A stretch of DNA of 64,000 bases, taken from contig CAKTZI010000010.1 of the NCBI GenBank assembly GCA_934635385.1, positions 1-64,000 of the forward strand, in the 5' to 3' direction. The DNA is from an uncultured Kiritimatiellota bacterium (GTDB lineage: Bacteria > Verrucomicrobiota > Kiritimatiellia > RFP12 > UBA1067). The notes under the pieces are model-generated. The model was not told the origin of the DNA. It saw only the letters and a program-made list of their open reading frames with translations, and did no database searches. Below are positions 25,423-33,896 of the stretch, one piece after another (position 1 is the stretch's first letter; every line of letters starts with the position of its first letter). Made by a program: the position numbers and the translations under genes.

Positions 25423-27894
25423 TCAGAAGAACGTCATCTGCCCCGGCATGTCCGAGAGGCGCTTGCGCGGCTTGCGCACGGCCTTCGGCGCGTTCACGTC
25501 CAGCTCGTTCGCCTCCAGGTTCTTCAGGATCTCGCCCGCGCGCGCGACGACTTCCGCCGGAAGCCCCGCCATCGCGCCGACGTGGATGCCGAAGCTCTTC
25601 TCGGCGACGCCGGGGACGATCCGCCGCAGGAAGACGATGCGCCCGCCCTCCTCCTTCACCTTTACCGTATAGTTCTTGATGCCGGGAAACGTGTCCGCGA
25701 GGTCGGTGAGCTCGTGGTAGTGCGTCGCGAAGAGCGTCTTCGCCTTCGCCTGAGCCTTGCCGTAGAGGTATTCCGCGACCGACCACGCGATCGAGATGCC
25801 GTCGAACGTCGACGTGCCGCGCCCGATCTCGTCAAGGACGATGAGCGACTTCGGCGTCGCGTTGTTGAGGATGTTCGCCGTCTCCTGCATCTCGACGAGG
25901 AAGGTCGAGCGTCCGCGCGCAAGGTCGTCGCCTGCGCCGATGCGCGTGAAGACGCGGTCGAGGACGCCAAGGCGCATCTTCGCCGCCGGCACGAACGAGC
26001 CCATCTGCGCCATCACGGCAAGCGTCGCGACCTGACGGATGTACGTCGACTTGCCGGCCATGTTAGGCCCGGTGATGAGCATGATCTGGTCGGTCGTCGT
26101 GTTGAGGAACGTGCCGTTCGGCACGAACGGCTCCGCGTCCGGCAGCTGCTCGACGATCGGGTGCCGCCCGTCGACGATCTCCAGCACGTCCGAGTCGTCC
26201 ACTTCGGGGCGCACGTAGCCCGCCGCGAGCGCGCGGTCGGCGAGCGCGAGCGTCGCGTCCAGCGCGCCGAGCGCAAGGGACGTCTCCTGAATCTCGACCG
26301 TCTTCGCCGCAATCGTCGCGAGGATGTCCTTGTAGAGCTTCTGCTCCAGCGCGACGGCCCGGTCGTGCGCGCCCAGCACCTTCTGCTCGTATTCCTTCAG
26401 TTCGGGCGTCACGTACCGCTCGCCCGTCGTCAGCGTCTGCCGCCGGATGTAGTCCGCCGGGGCCTGTGCCACGGACGCCTTCGGGATCTCGATCAGAAAC
26501 CCGAAGGCGGGCACGTGCTTCACCTTCAGCTTCGCGATGCCCGTGCGCTGCTGCTCGCGCGCCTGGAACTCGGCGATCCACTGGCGGCCCTCGGTCGCGA
26601 TCTGCCGCAGCTCGTCCAGCTCCGCCGCGTAGCCGGACGCGATGAAGCCGCCGTCGGACAACATGACCGGCGGGTCTTCGGCAATCGCGCGGTCGATGAG
26701 CGAGACGACTTCGGGTTGGGGGGTGAGGGATGAGAGGTGAGAAGTGAGAGGTGCGGGATGGGAAGTGAGAGGTGTGGGATGTGGCCTCGCCCCCCTCTCG
26801 CCTCTCGCGTCCCTCACGTCATTCAGCCGCTCCTGAATCTCCGGGATCGGACGGAGCGACGCGGCGAGCCCCTTCAGGTCGCGCGGGTTCGCGCGGCCGG
26901 AATCGACCTTGGCGACAAGCCGCTCCAGGTCCCTGACGCCCGTCAGCAGGCTGCGCAGCTGCGCGAGCGCGGCGCGGTCGTCCACGAACGCCTGCACGGC
27001 GTCGAGCCGCGCGTTCACGTCCGCCGCACGCGCAAGGGGCCGCGCGATCCAGTTGCGCATCGTCCGCGCGCCCATCGGCGTCTTCGTGACGTCCAGCACG
27101 CCGAGGAGCGACGACTCCTTCGCGACGTCACCGCCCGGCAGCAACTGCAGGTGGCGGAGCGTCCCCGAATCGAGCACGAGCCCGTCGTCGGACTGGCGGA
27201 TGCGCACCTTGCGGACGTGGCCGAGCGAATGGTGCAGGGTCGTCCCGACGTAGTAGAGCAGCGCGCCGGCGGCGCAGATGAGATCCGTCCGCCCCGTGAG
27301 GCCAAAGCCGTCAAGCGCCAGCACCTTGAAGTGACGCGTCAGGCAGTCCCACGCCGCGTCGAGCGAAAACGTCCAGCTGTTCGAGTCCGTCGGCTTCAGC
27401 AGTTCGGCGGGACAATCGCGCGCGAGCGTCTCGTCGAGCTTTTCTCGCGTCGCGAATTCCTCCACGACGAACTCGCCCGTCGAGAGGTCGAGGAGCGCAA
27501 GCCCCAGGCCCGAGACGGCCGCGACGTAGTTATTCGTCGTCTCGTCGAGCAGCCCGTCCTCCGTGACGGTGCCGGGCGTGACGATGCGCGTCACCTCGCG
27601 GCGCACGAGACCCTTCGCGGTCTTCGGGTCTTCCACCTGGTCGCAGAGGGCGGCCGTCTTTCCGGCGCGGATCAGCTTCGCGAGGTAGGCGTTGAGCGCG
27701 TGGTGCGGCACGCCGCACATCGGCTGGTCGTTGCGATGCGTGAGCGTCGCGCCGAGAATCGGCGAGGCGACGATCGCGTCCTCGCCGAACATCTCGTAGA
27801 AGTCGCCGAGGCGGAACATGACGATCGCGCCCGGCGGCACCTCGCGCTTGATCGCGAGGTACTGCCGCATCATCGGTGTCAGTTCAGCAGCCAT
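25423..27894 (-). CDS. mutS: DNA mismatch repair protein MutS
   Basis: An 823-residue MutS. The N-terminal mismatch-recognition region includes FYEMFGEDA (the Phe-x-Glu motif). The ATPase has Walker A GPNMAGKST, LDEIGRGTSTFDG and the THYHEL switch. It recognises base mismatches and recruits MutL. The C-terminus ends MPGQMTFF, shorter than the E. coli tail that gives tetramers. Residues about 359-390, between core and lever, are a low-complexity Thr-Ser-His-Pro stretch from an inserted palindromic repeat. Confidence 0.95.
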   Translation of the reverse strand: MAAELTPMMRQYLAIKREVPPGAIVMFRLGDFYEMFGEDAIVASPILGATLTHRNDQPMCGVPHHALNAYLAKLIRAGKTAALCDQVEDPKTAKGLVRREVTRIVTPGTVTEDGLLDETTNNYVAAVSGLGLALLDLSTGEFVVEEFATREKLDETLARDCPAELLKPTDSNSWTFSLDAAWDCLTRHFKVLALDGFGLTGRTDLICAAGALLYYVGTTLHHSLGHVRKVRIRQSDDGLVLDSGTLRHLQLLPGGDVAKESSLLGVLDVTKTPMGARTMRNWIARPLARAADVNARLDAVQAFVDDRAALAQLRSLLTGVRDLERLVAKVDSGRANPRDLKGLAASLRPIPEIQERLNDVRDARGERGARPHPTPLTSHPAPLTSHLSSLTPQPEVVSLIDRAIAEDPPVMLSDGGFIASGYAAELDELRQIATEGRQWIAEFQAREQQRTGIAKLKVKHVPAFGFLIEIPKASVAQAPADYIRRQTLTTGERYVTPELKEYEQKVLGAHDRAVALEQKLYKDILATIAAKTVEIQETSLALGALDATLALADRALAAGYVRPEVDDSDVLEIVDGRHPIVEQLPDAEPFVPNGTFLNTTTDQIMLITGPNMAGKSTYIRQVATLAVMAQMGSFVPAAKMRLGVLDRVFTRIGAGDDLARGRSTFLVEMQETANILNNATPKSLIVLDEIGRGTSTFDGISIAWSVAEYLYGKAQAKAKTLFATHYHELTDLADTFPGIKNYTVKVKEEGGRIVFLRRIVPGVAEKSFGIHVGAMAGLPAEVVARAGEILKNLEANELDVNAPKAVRKPRKRLSDMPGQMTFF
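26723..26817. repeat. Palindromic repeat element inside mutS
   Basis: Outer arms GTGAGGGA (26723-26730) and TCCCTCAC (26810-26817) are perfect complements. They continue imperfectly inward through GAGAGGTGAGA-like units. The centre holds further GTGAGAGGTG-type units. The 95 bp is read in frame as repeated LTSH peptides. Homologous MutS proteins have no such insert. Confidence 0.65.
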
Positions 27895-27901
27895 GCGACG
27901 C

Positions 27902-29983
27902 TCAGGCCTTGACCTTGCCGAAGATGTTGCCGTAGCGGTTGACGTTCAGCGCCTCGACGAACGAGGCGATCTTCGTCACCGTCGAGCACGGGTCGATGGA
28001 CGCGTCCATGCAGTCGCCCTCCAGCGCGAGGAGCGGCACGTTGATCGAGTCCAGCGTCTCGCGCAGGTGCTTCGAGAGCGCGCGGTCGGCGAGCGAGCAG
28101 CGGCCGAAGCCGTGCGTGTAGAGGATGACGCCGTTGAACTGCCCCGCCGGGACGGCGCGCTTCACGTACTCGACGCGCAGCTCCGGATCGAGGAAGCCCG
28201 ACTGCAGCAGCTTCTTCGCGAGCGAGCGGTACGGATCCTTCGGATCCAGCGGCTCCCAGCCGACGAAGTTCGTCTCCTCGAAGACGATCGGCGCGTTGCA
28301 GGTCTTCTCGATGTAGTCGAGGTGACGCGTGTCGTAGAACGGCGGCAGGTGCAGCCAGAGGAGGCGGTGCGTGTCGCCGATCGAATAGCGCTTCTCGGCC
28401 CATTCCTTCTTCATCTGCAGCTCTTCGAGGTACGCCTTCTGGATGTCGACGAGCTCCTGCCGTCCCCAGAGCTGCGAGAAGACGATCGCGTTGTAGACCG
28501 CCTCGCTGCCGCGCACGAGCGGCGGCGACGTGAAGCGGAGCGCCTGGCACTGCTTCGCGAGCGCGGCGGCCTCGTTCGAGAGGACGCACGCCTCCTCGAG
28601 CCGCGCCGGGTCGAGCTTGCGCCCGAACGCCTTCTCCATCTCCGAGACGGCCTCCGCAAGACCGTCCGCCATCATCTCGATCGCGTTGCGGGAATGCGCG
28701 TTGATCGGCGTCTGCAGCGAGTAGAGACGGTCCGAGATCTTGTATTCGCGCGCGAGGTCGGCGAAGACGCGCTCGGCCTGCTGGCAGGGCTGGACGGTCG
28801 AGACGATGAAGTCGGGCTTGTCGAGATCCATGCCCTCCAGCATGCGGAGGAACGAGCAGGTCTGCCCGTCGAAGCCCTTCTGCGCGGCGCGGCCGAGGGC
28901 CTCCTTCACCTTGTCCGCCCGGCGGCCGAAGAGCGCGGCGTACGTCTCCAGCGTCCGCACGCGGCAGTCCATCGCGTTCAGGATCTCCGTCGGGAAGAAG
29001 AGGTTGCGCCAGACGAGCGGCTTCGACGTGTCCTTCGAGAAGAAGTCGTGCTTCGTCGACTTGATGCGCAGGAGGACGGACTTGCCGCGCGTCGGCTCGT
29101 ACTCGACCTTCGCGAGATCGAGCTTGCCGGTGTCCTTCAGGCCGTCGAGCTGCTTGGCGATGACCGCCGCGCCGAGCGCGCCCATGACCTCGTGGTACTG
29201 CGGAATGATGATCTCGCTGCCGGTGAGCTTGCCGAGGAAGTAGGCGACGGCCTTGTTGAACGCGACGCCGCCCTGGAAGAGGATCTTGCGGCCGGGGGCG
29301 TTCAGGAGCAGCTGGCCGACCGAGTTCAGGATCGTCCGCGCCTGGGCCTTGCACGCGCCGGCCAGGAGGTCGCCGATCGGCACGCGGTTCTTGAACTTGT
29401 TGATCGACGTCGCCGAGAGGACGGCGCAGACGGAGCTGAACTCGGTCTTCGAGTCGTAGTTCACGCGGTCGGCGACGTCCTCGATCTTCACGCCGAGCTT
29501 CTGGGCGACGGAGTCGAGGAAGCTGCCCGTGCCCGCCGCGCAGACGCCGCTCATCATGCTCGTCCAGAGGTTCATCGGCGGGTTGTAGACCATGCACTTC
29601 GAGTCCTGGCCGCCGCAGTCGATGATCGCGTCGACGTCGGGGTGCAGGAACTTCGCGCCCGCGACGTGCGCCGTCACCTCGCTCACCTGGAAGTCGTAGG
29701 GGATGAACCGCTTCGTGTCCTCGACGATCTGGCTGCCCGTGACGACGATCGCGGAAATCTGGTCGAAGCTCGTGCCGGCGACCTTCAGGAACTCCAGCGC
29801 GAGGCGCTTCACCGCGCCGCCCGAGCAGCAGCCGCACGCGCTGCAGCGGCCCGTGCAGGCGACCTTGCCGGCCTCGACGGGCTGCGTGCGCTTGTAGACG
29901 GAGCGCAAGACCTTGCCGTCTTCCGAGAGAAGGACGGCCTTGAAGGTCGTCGAGCCGATGTCGATGCCGAGATACGTTTTCAT
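27902..29983 (-). CDS. Fusion of 2-hydroxyacyl-CoA dehydratase activase and dehydratase-like subunit
   Basis: A 693-residue protein. Residues 1 to about 270 are an ASKHA-fold activase of the BcrA/BadF/HgdC type: GIDIGSTTFK phosphate loop, CGGQDSK and the [4Fe-4S] cysteine in SGVCAAGTGSF. The remainder resembles the HgdB/HgdA dehydratase subunit, with CSFLRM, VQPCQQAERVF and CMDASIDPC cysteines. Activases use ATP to inject an electron into the dehydratase, which removes water from 2-hydroxyacyl-CoA in amino-acid fermentation. Both parts in one chain is unusual. An N-terminal extension is rejected because the promoter and leader lie there. Confidence 0.8.
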   Translation of the reverse strand: MKTYLGIDIGSTTFKAVLLSEDGKVLRSVYKRTQPVEAGKVACTGRCSACGCCSGGAVKRLALEFLKVAGTSFDQISAIVVTGSQIVEDTKRFIPYDFQVSEVTAHVAGAKFLHPDVDAIIDCGGQDSKCMVYNPPMNLWTSMMSGVCAAGTGSFLDSVAQKLGVKIEDVADRVNYDSKTEFSSVCAVLSATSINKFKNRVPIGDLLAGACKAQARTILNSVGQLLLNAPGRKILFQGGVAFNKAVAYFLGKLTGSEIIIPQYHEVMGALGAAVIAKQLDGLKDTGKLDLAKVEYEPTRGKSVLLRIKSTKHDFFSKDTSKPLVWRNLFFPTEILNAMDCRVRTLETYAALFGRRADKVKEALGRAAQKGFDGQTCSFLRMLEGMDLDKPDFIVSTVQPCQQAERVFADLAREYKISDRLYSLQTPINAHSRNAIEMMADGLAEAVSEMEKAFGRKLDPARLEEACVLSNEAAALAKQCQALRFTSPPLVRGSEAVYNAIVFSQLWGRQELVDIQKAYLEELQMKKEWAEKRYSIGDTHRLLWLHLPPFYDTRHLDYIEKTCNAPIVFEETNFVGWEPLDPKDPYRSLAKKLLQSGFLDPELRVEYVKRAVPAGQFNGVILYTHGFGRCSLADRALSKHLRETLDSINVPLLALEGDCMDASIDPCSTVTKIASFVEALNVNRYGNIFGKVKA

Positions 29984-30019
29984 TTTTGCAGCAGGTTCCT
30001 CTGAGTCTGAACGTTCCTC

Positions 30020-30056
30020 TTCGGGCTTTCCCCGAAAAAGAGCGCATATTATAGCA
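30020..30056 (-). promoter_or_regulatory. Promoter and leader hairpin of the activase fusion gene
   Basis: Minus strand TGCTATAAT at 30056-30048, predicted start near 30041, leader about 58 bases. The leader contains a 6-bp hairpin (TTCGGG and CCCGAA arms, 30020-30036). Upstream, 30063-30083 holds a weak 5-bp-stem hairpin that could end the GH36-like transcript. Confidence 0.5.
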
Positions 30057-30138
30057 TAAACTGCCGCCAAGCGGTTTCGCGGCGAATTTCTCGAACGTTG
30101 AGCTGTCCGTCGCGAGCTTTTCCATGACGCAAGTCAGA

Positions 30139-32199
30139 TCACGGATTCCGGGCGGCCGCGAACCTGACCCACACGAAGTCCAGCCGTTCGGGCACCGTGA
30201 CCGCGAGGCGCGTCCCGTCGAACCGCGCCGTGCCGCGACCGCCGATGACGGCCGCGTCCGAAAGCCTCGCCACGCCGAAGATCGGCGCGAGGTCGAGATC
30301 ATAAGACTCCTTCTCGTTCAGCTCGCGGAAGAGGAGCGCGTAGCCGCCCGCACCGTCCGCCGCCTCCGAGACGAAGCCCGTCCACGCCACGCCGTCCGGA
30401 CGGTTCGCGACCGGGTGGATCACGCCGCCGTGCCAGCGCGCGCGCTCCGTCTTCCACGTGCGCACGAGCGGCGCGAGCGCCGCCACCGACTTCTCGGACA
30501 CGTCGGAGAGCTCCATCCACGCGAGCGGCGAGGCCGCCATCACCGTCGCGAAGAGCGCGTCCGGCCGGTAGTTCCCGTGGCCGAGCGGGCTCCACTCGTA
30601 GTTCGCGTGATTCGTGTCGGGGTTGTTGAACTCGAAGCGCAGGCGCACGGGGTCGATGACGTGCGAGAGGTCCCACAGGTTCTTGAGCGTGTGGTGCGGC
30701 CAGTAGACGGGACGCCGCGTGTAGCGGTTCTCGACGAAGAGCGGGCCGATGTCGAGGAGGCCGAGGAAGCCGGGGCGCACCTCCGCCGTGCAGTCGAGGT
30801 CGAAGACCATGTCGCCGTCCGACTCGGCGAGCATCCTGTCGAACATCTTCCGGTTGCGGACGAGCGCGCGCGGCGAGAGCAGCTTCATCGAGTCCATCTT
30901 GAAGTAGTCGATGCCGAGCCGGCGGTGGTAGTCGAGGAGGCAGTCCGCGTCGCGCGCCCAGTTCGCCGCGTCGTCGCTGGAGTCTGGCCCGAACCAGAGG
31001 CCGAAGCGCATGCCCTTCGCGCGCGCCTCCCTCACGAGGAATTCGAGCCCGTCCGGGAAGCGTTCGAGGTCCTCCTTCCAGAAGTCGGGGTCGGCCGCCC
31101 AGTAGCCGTTCCAGACCTTCCTCTGTCCGGCGGCGACCCTCTTCTGCGAGTTCTGGGTGCGGCCCCGCTGCCAGCCGTCGTCAATCTGGATGACGTCGAC
31201 GCCGATCTTCGCGCCCGCCGCGATCTCCTTCAGCAGGAAGTCCTGGCAGATGCGGCTGTCGCGGTTGCCCGCGCCCCACGTGTTCGAGAGCAGGAGGCCG
31301 TCGCGTCCGGGACGGTACGGGCGGATCGACCGCTGGAACGCGACGAGCGCGCGCAGACGCCCCGCCTCGCCGCCCGCATAGGCGAGCTCGACGAGCGGGA
31401 AGCCGTTCGCGAGCAGCGAGACGCCCCTGTCCGCGCCGCTCACGATGAAGTCGTCGACGGGCGCCGGACGGCTCGACGGCATCGGCGCGAGGCGCACGAA
31501 GACGAGCCCCTCGTCCGCGAGGACGTCCCGCAGGTCAAGGCCGCTCGCCGCGAGCGAGAACGGCCAGTCGTAGAGCATGAGCAGCCGCTCGTCCACGTCC
31601 AGCAGCTGGTCGCGGACGTCCGTCTGGTCGCGGCAGGTGAAGCCCGTCGCCTTCACGTGCCGCCGGTCGATGGAAATCGTGTCGTTCGCGGCGGCGGCGG
31701 CCTTCAGGCCCCTGTTCGACGCGAGATCCCACGCGCGGTCGGCGTCGTGGACGGGCGCGAACGCCGTCACGCCCGGACGCGTCGCGATGACGCCCGGCAT
31801 GTCAGGGTAGAGGTCGAGCCGCGTCACCTGCCCGCCAGCCGTCACGCGGACGCGCACGCCCGCGACGCCGACGGGGCTCCACCGCGCGGGCTCCGCCGCG
31901 ACCACCAGCGCGTCGTTCGCATCCTTCTCGGACGCCCGCCCCGCCCACGTCGCGCCGCCCGTGCGCGCGAACGAGACCGTCCGCAGCACGCCGCCCGACG
32001 CGACGTAGCGTCGCGTGAACAGGCGGTTGCCGACCTCCAGCGTCCTGTCCGTCCACGCGACGCGGCAGCCGTTCGTCACGAACGCACCCGAAACAGCCGC
32101 CTCCTCCTGTGCTGCGACGCGCGCCACGCCACACAGATTGACGAGCGCAAGCACCGCTGCGCAACAAACGCCTTTTGACAAAACGACCATATCCCGCAT
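30139..32199 (-). CDS. Secreted alpha-galactosidase-like GH36 family protein
   Basis: A 686-residue exported protein. Its (beta/alpha)8 core carries DVIQIDDGWQ and the nucleophile strand GIDYFKMDSM, both characteristic of GH36/GH27 alpha-galactosidases, and FGLWFGPD on a preceding strand. N- and C-terminal beta-sandwich domains flank the core. It probably releases alpha-galactose, though clan-D relatives also act on other sugars. The ATG at 32199 has AGGAGG with ideal spacing; the downstream ATG does not. It lies 25 bases after the ATPase/nuclease gene. Confidence 0.8.
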   Translation of the reverse strand: MRDMVVLSKGVCCAAVLALVNLCGVARVAAQEEAAVSGAFVTNGCRVAWTDRTLEVGNRLFTRRYVASGGVLRTVSFARTGGATWAGRASEKDANDALVVAAEPARWSPVGVAGVRVRVTAGGQVTRLDLYPDMPGVIATRPGVTAFAPVHDADRAWDLASNRGLKAAAAANDTISIDRRHVKATGFTCRDQTDVRDQLLDVDERLLMLYDWPFSLAASGLDLRDVLADEGLVFVRLAPMPSSRPAPVDDFIVSGADRGVSLLANGFPLVELAYAGGEAGRLRALVAFQRSIRPYRPGRDGLLLSNTWGAGNRDSRICQDFLLKEIAAGAKIGVDVIQIDDGWQRGRTQNSQKRVAAGQRKVWNGYWAADPDFWKEDLERFPDGLEFLVREARAKGMRFGLWFGPDSSDDAANWARDADCLLDYHRRLGIDYFKMDSMKLLSPRALVRNRKMFDRMLAESDGDMVFDLDCTAEVRPGFLGLLDIGPLFVENRYTRRPVYWPHHTLKNLWDLSHVIDPVRLRFEFNNPDTNHANYEWSPLGHGNYRPDALFATVMAASPLAWMELSDVSEKSVAALAPLVRTWKTERARWHGGVIHPVANRPDGVAWTGFVSEAADGAGGYALLFRELNEKESYDLDLAPIFGVARLSDAAVIGGRGTARFDGTRLAVTVPERLDFVWVRFAAARNP

Positions 32200-32224
32200 C
32201 TGGATTTTCCTCCTTGTTCTAGCC

Positions 32225-33823
32225 CTATCCGTTCGCCGCGACTTCGATCTGGCGGTCGGAGAGGTTGCGCATCTCGGCGTCGAATGCCGCGCCGACGAGC
32301 GTCACCTTCTTGCCGCACCGCAGCCACTTCTCGTGGTAGCCCTTCGCCTTGATCTGCGCGAGCGCGGCGGCGGCCGTGTCGTTCAGCTTGAACTCGAAGA
32401 CGAAGACGTTGCGCGGCGTCTCCACGACCGCGTCCACGCGGCCTCGGTTCGTCCAGCACTCCGCGTGGGTGCGCGCGCCGATCAGCACGAACACCGCGTA
32501 GAAGAGCGACTGGTAGTACTTCTCGCGCTTCAGCGTGACGTTCGCCGGGATGTTCGCGAAGAAGCACGAGAGCGCGTCCAGCATGTCGTCCACGTCGTCC
32601 GCGCGCAGGGCCTCCACCATCTGCGTCAGCAGCGAGGCGTGCTCCTCTCCGTCCAGCCGGGCGAAGTCGGCTGAGAGCGACTCGCTGAATGCGGTCGCCA
32701 CCTCGAAGTTCGGCGGCACGAGCCGGTAGAGCCGGATGCCGCCGTCCTGCCGGGCCGACTTGATCGTGAGGTAGCCCGTCTGGTAGAGGAGCGAGATGAG
32801 CGCCGGCCTGTCCGGCTCGTATACCGAGAACGAAGTCTGCGGAACCTCGATCTCGTCCATCACGACAGGGTTCCGCTCCATGAGCTTCAGGAGGAACGTG
32901 GGCGTCCCCGTCTCGAACCAGTACGGGTCGAACTTCCCTGACGAGAGGCACTTGCCGACCGAGACGGGATTGAAGACCGGCACGGCGTTCTCCTCGAAGC
33001 GGTAGCCGTCGTACCAGTGGACGAGCCGCGCGAACGTCGCCTCGGCGTCAAGGCCCTGCTTCGCGCCGAGCGCCGCAAGCGACTCCGGGAAGTTCGCCTT
33101 CACCTCCTCGTGCGTGTAGCCGAAGAGCGTCGCGACGCGCGCGTCCATCGAGAACTCGTTGAGGTTGTTGAGGTCAGAGAAAATCGACACCTTCGAGAAC
33201 TTCGACACGCCGGTGATGAACGCGAAGCGCTGAAGCCCCTCGCACGTCTTGATGACGCCGTAGAACGACTTGAGGACTTTCCGGATCTCGTCGACGTCCG
33301 GATTGCCGAGATGCCCGAGGAGCGGCTTGTCGTACTCGTCCACGAGCAGGACAAGCTGATTGACGGACGCTCCCGCATCACGTTCCTTCGCCTTGCGGTC
33401 AGCGGCGGCGATGATGTCCATCATGAGGAACTTGAAGCGTCCGGCCAGCGGCTCGCCCTCGCGCACGGGCACGCCAAGACGCGCGGCCTCCGAACGCAGC
33501 AGGGAGGCGATGGCCTCCTTCAGCTCGGCGGCGCTGTCCGCCTGGCAGTCCGCCATGTCGAGCTTGAGGACGGGATACGTCTTCGACCAGTCCCAGTCCG
33601 GTTCGATGGCAAGGCCCTTGAACAGGTCGCGCCGCCCCTCGAAGAGGCACTGGAGCGTCGAGACGGCGAGCGACTTCCCGAAGCGGCGCGGGCGTGCGAC
33701 GAAGAACAACTTGCCGAGCGACCCATCCGCGAGCGTCTTCAGGATCGCCGTCTTGTCCACGTAGACGAAGCCGCCCTCACGGACGTCTCTGAACGAATAG
33801 GTGTCTGTCGCTATCTTCTCCAT
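32225..33823 (-). CDS. AAA-ATPase-like protein with C-terminal PD-(D/E)XK nuclease domain
   Basis: A 532-residue protein of the AAA_34-like/PDDEXK_9 pairing common in Bacteroidetes and PVC genomes. The N-terminal part has FFVARPRRFGKS, which serves as Walker A, and LLVDEYDKPLLG as Walker B. The C-terminal part has GRVDAVVETPRNVFVFEFKL, with the nuclease-like D-x(n)-ExK core. Its function is unknown; mobile-element or defence roles have been suggested for the family. The ATG at 33823 is chosen because a TGGTATAAT box ends only 7 bases upstream, so the mRNA would be leaderless. Confidence 0.8.
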   Translation of the reverse strand: MEKIATDTYSFRDVREGGFVYVDKTAILKTLADGSLGKLFFVARPRRFGKSLAVSTLQCLFEGRRDLFKGLAIEPDWDWSKTYPVLKLDMADCQADSAAELKEAIASLLRSEAARLGVPVREGEPLAGRFKFLMMDIIAAADRKAKERDAGASVNQLVLLVDEYDKPLLGHLGNPDVDEIRKVLKSFYGVIKTCEGLQRFAFITGVSKFSKVSIFSDLNNLNEFSMDARVATLFGYTHEEVKANFPESLAALGAKQGLDAEATFARLVHWYDGYRFEENAVPVFNPVSVGKCLSSGKFDPYWFETGTPTFLLKLMERNPVVMDEIEVPQTSFSVYEPDRPALISLLYQTGYLTIKSARQDGGIRLYRLVPPNFEVATAFSESLSADFARLDGEEHASLLTQMVEALRADDVDDMLDALSCFFANIPANVTLKREKYYQSLFYAVFVLIGARTHAECWTNRGRVDAVVETPRNVFVFEFKLNDTAAAALAQIKAKGYHEKWLRCGKKVTLVGAAFDAEMRNLSDRQIEVAANG

Positions 33824-33830
33824 GCCGCAC

Positions 33831-33857
33831 ATTATACCATAAACGGCATCCATGCCG
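33831..33857 (-). promoter_or_regulatory. Promoter with palindrome upstream of the ATPase/nuclease gene
   Basis: Minus strand TGGTATAAT at 33839-33831, predicted start near 33824, one base before the ATG. Just upstream CGGCAT-CC-ATGCCG (33844-33857) is a perfect palindrome where a repressor could block the polymerase. No -35 box is visible. Confidence 0.5.
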
Positions 33858-33896
33858 CCCGTCGCGTCCAGTGAAAAGCGAGCCGCCGAACGACTT

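Noticed and set aside
27879..30302. 807-codon minus-strand frame overlapping the activase fusion
   Set aside because: Same strand but a different frame from a protein with intact nucleotide and cluster motifs; composition is Arg/Gly/Pro-rich noise.
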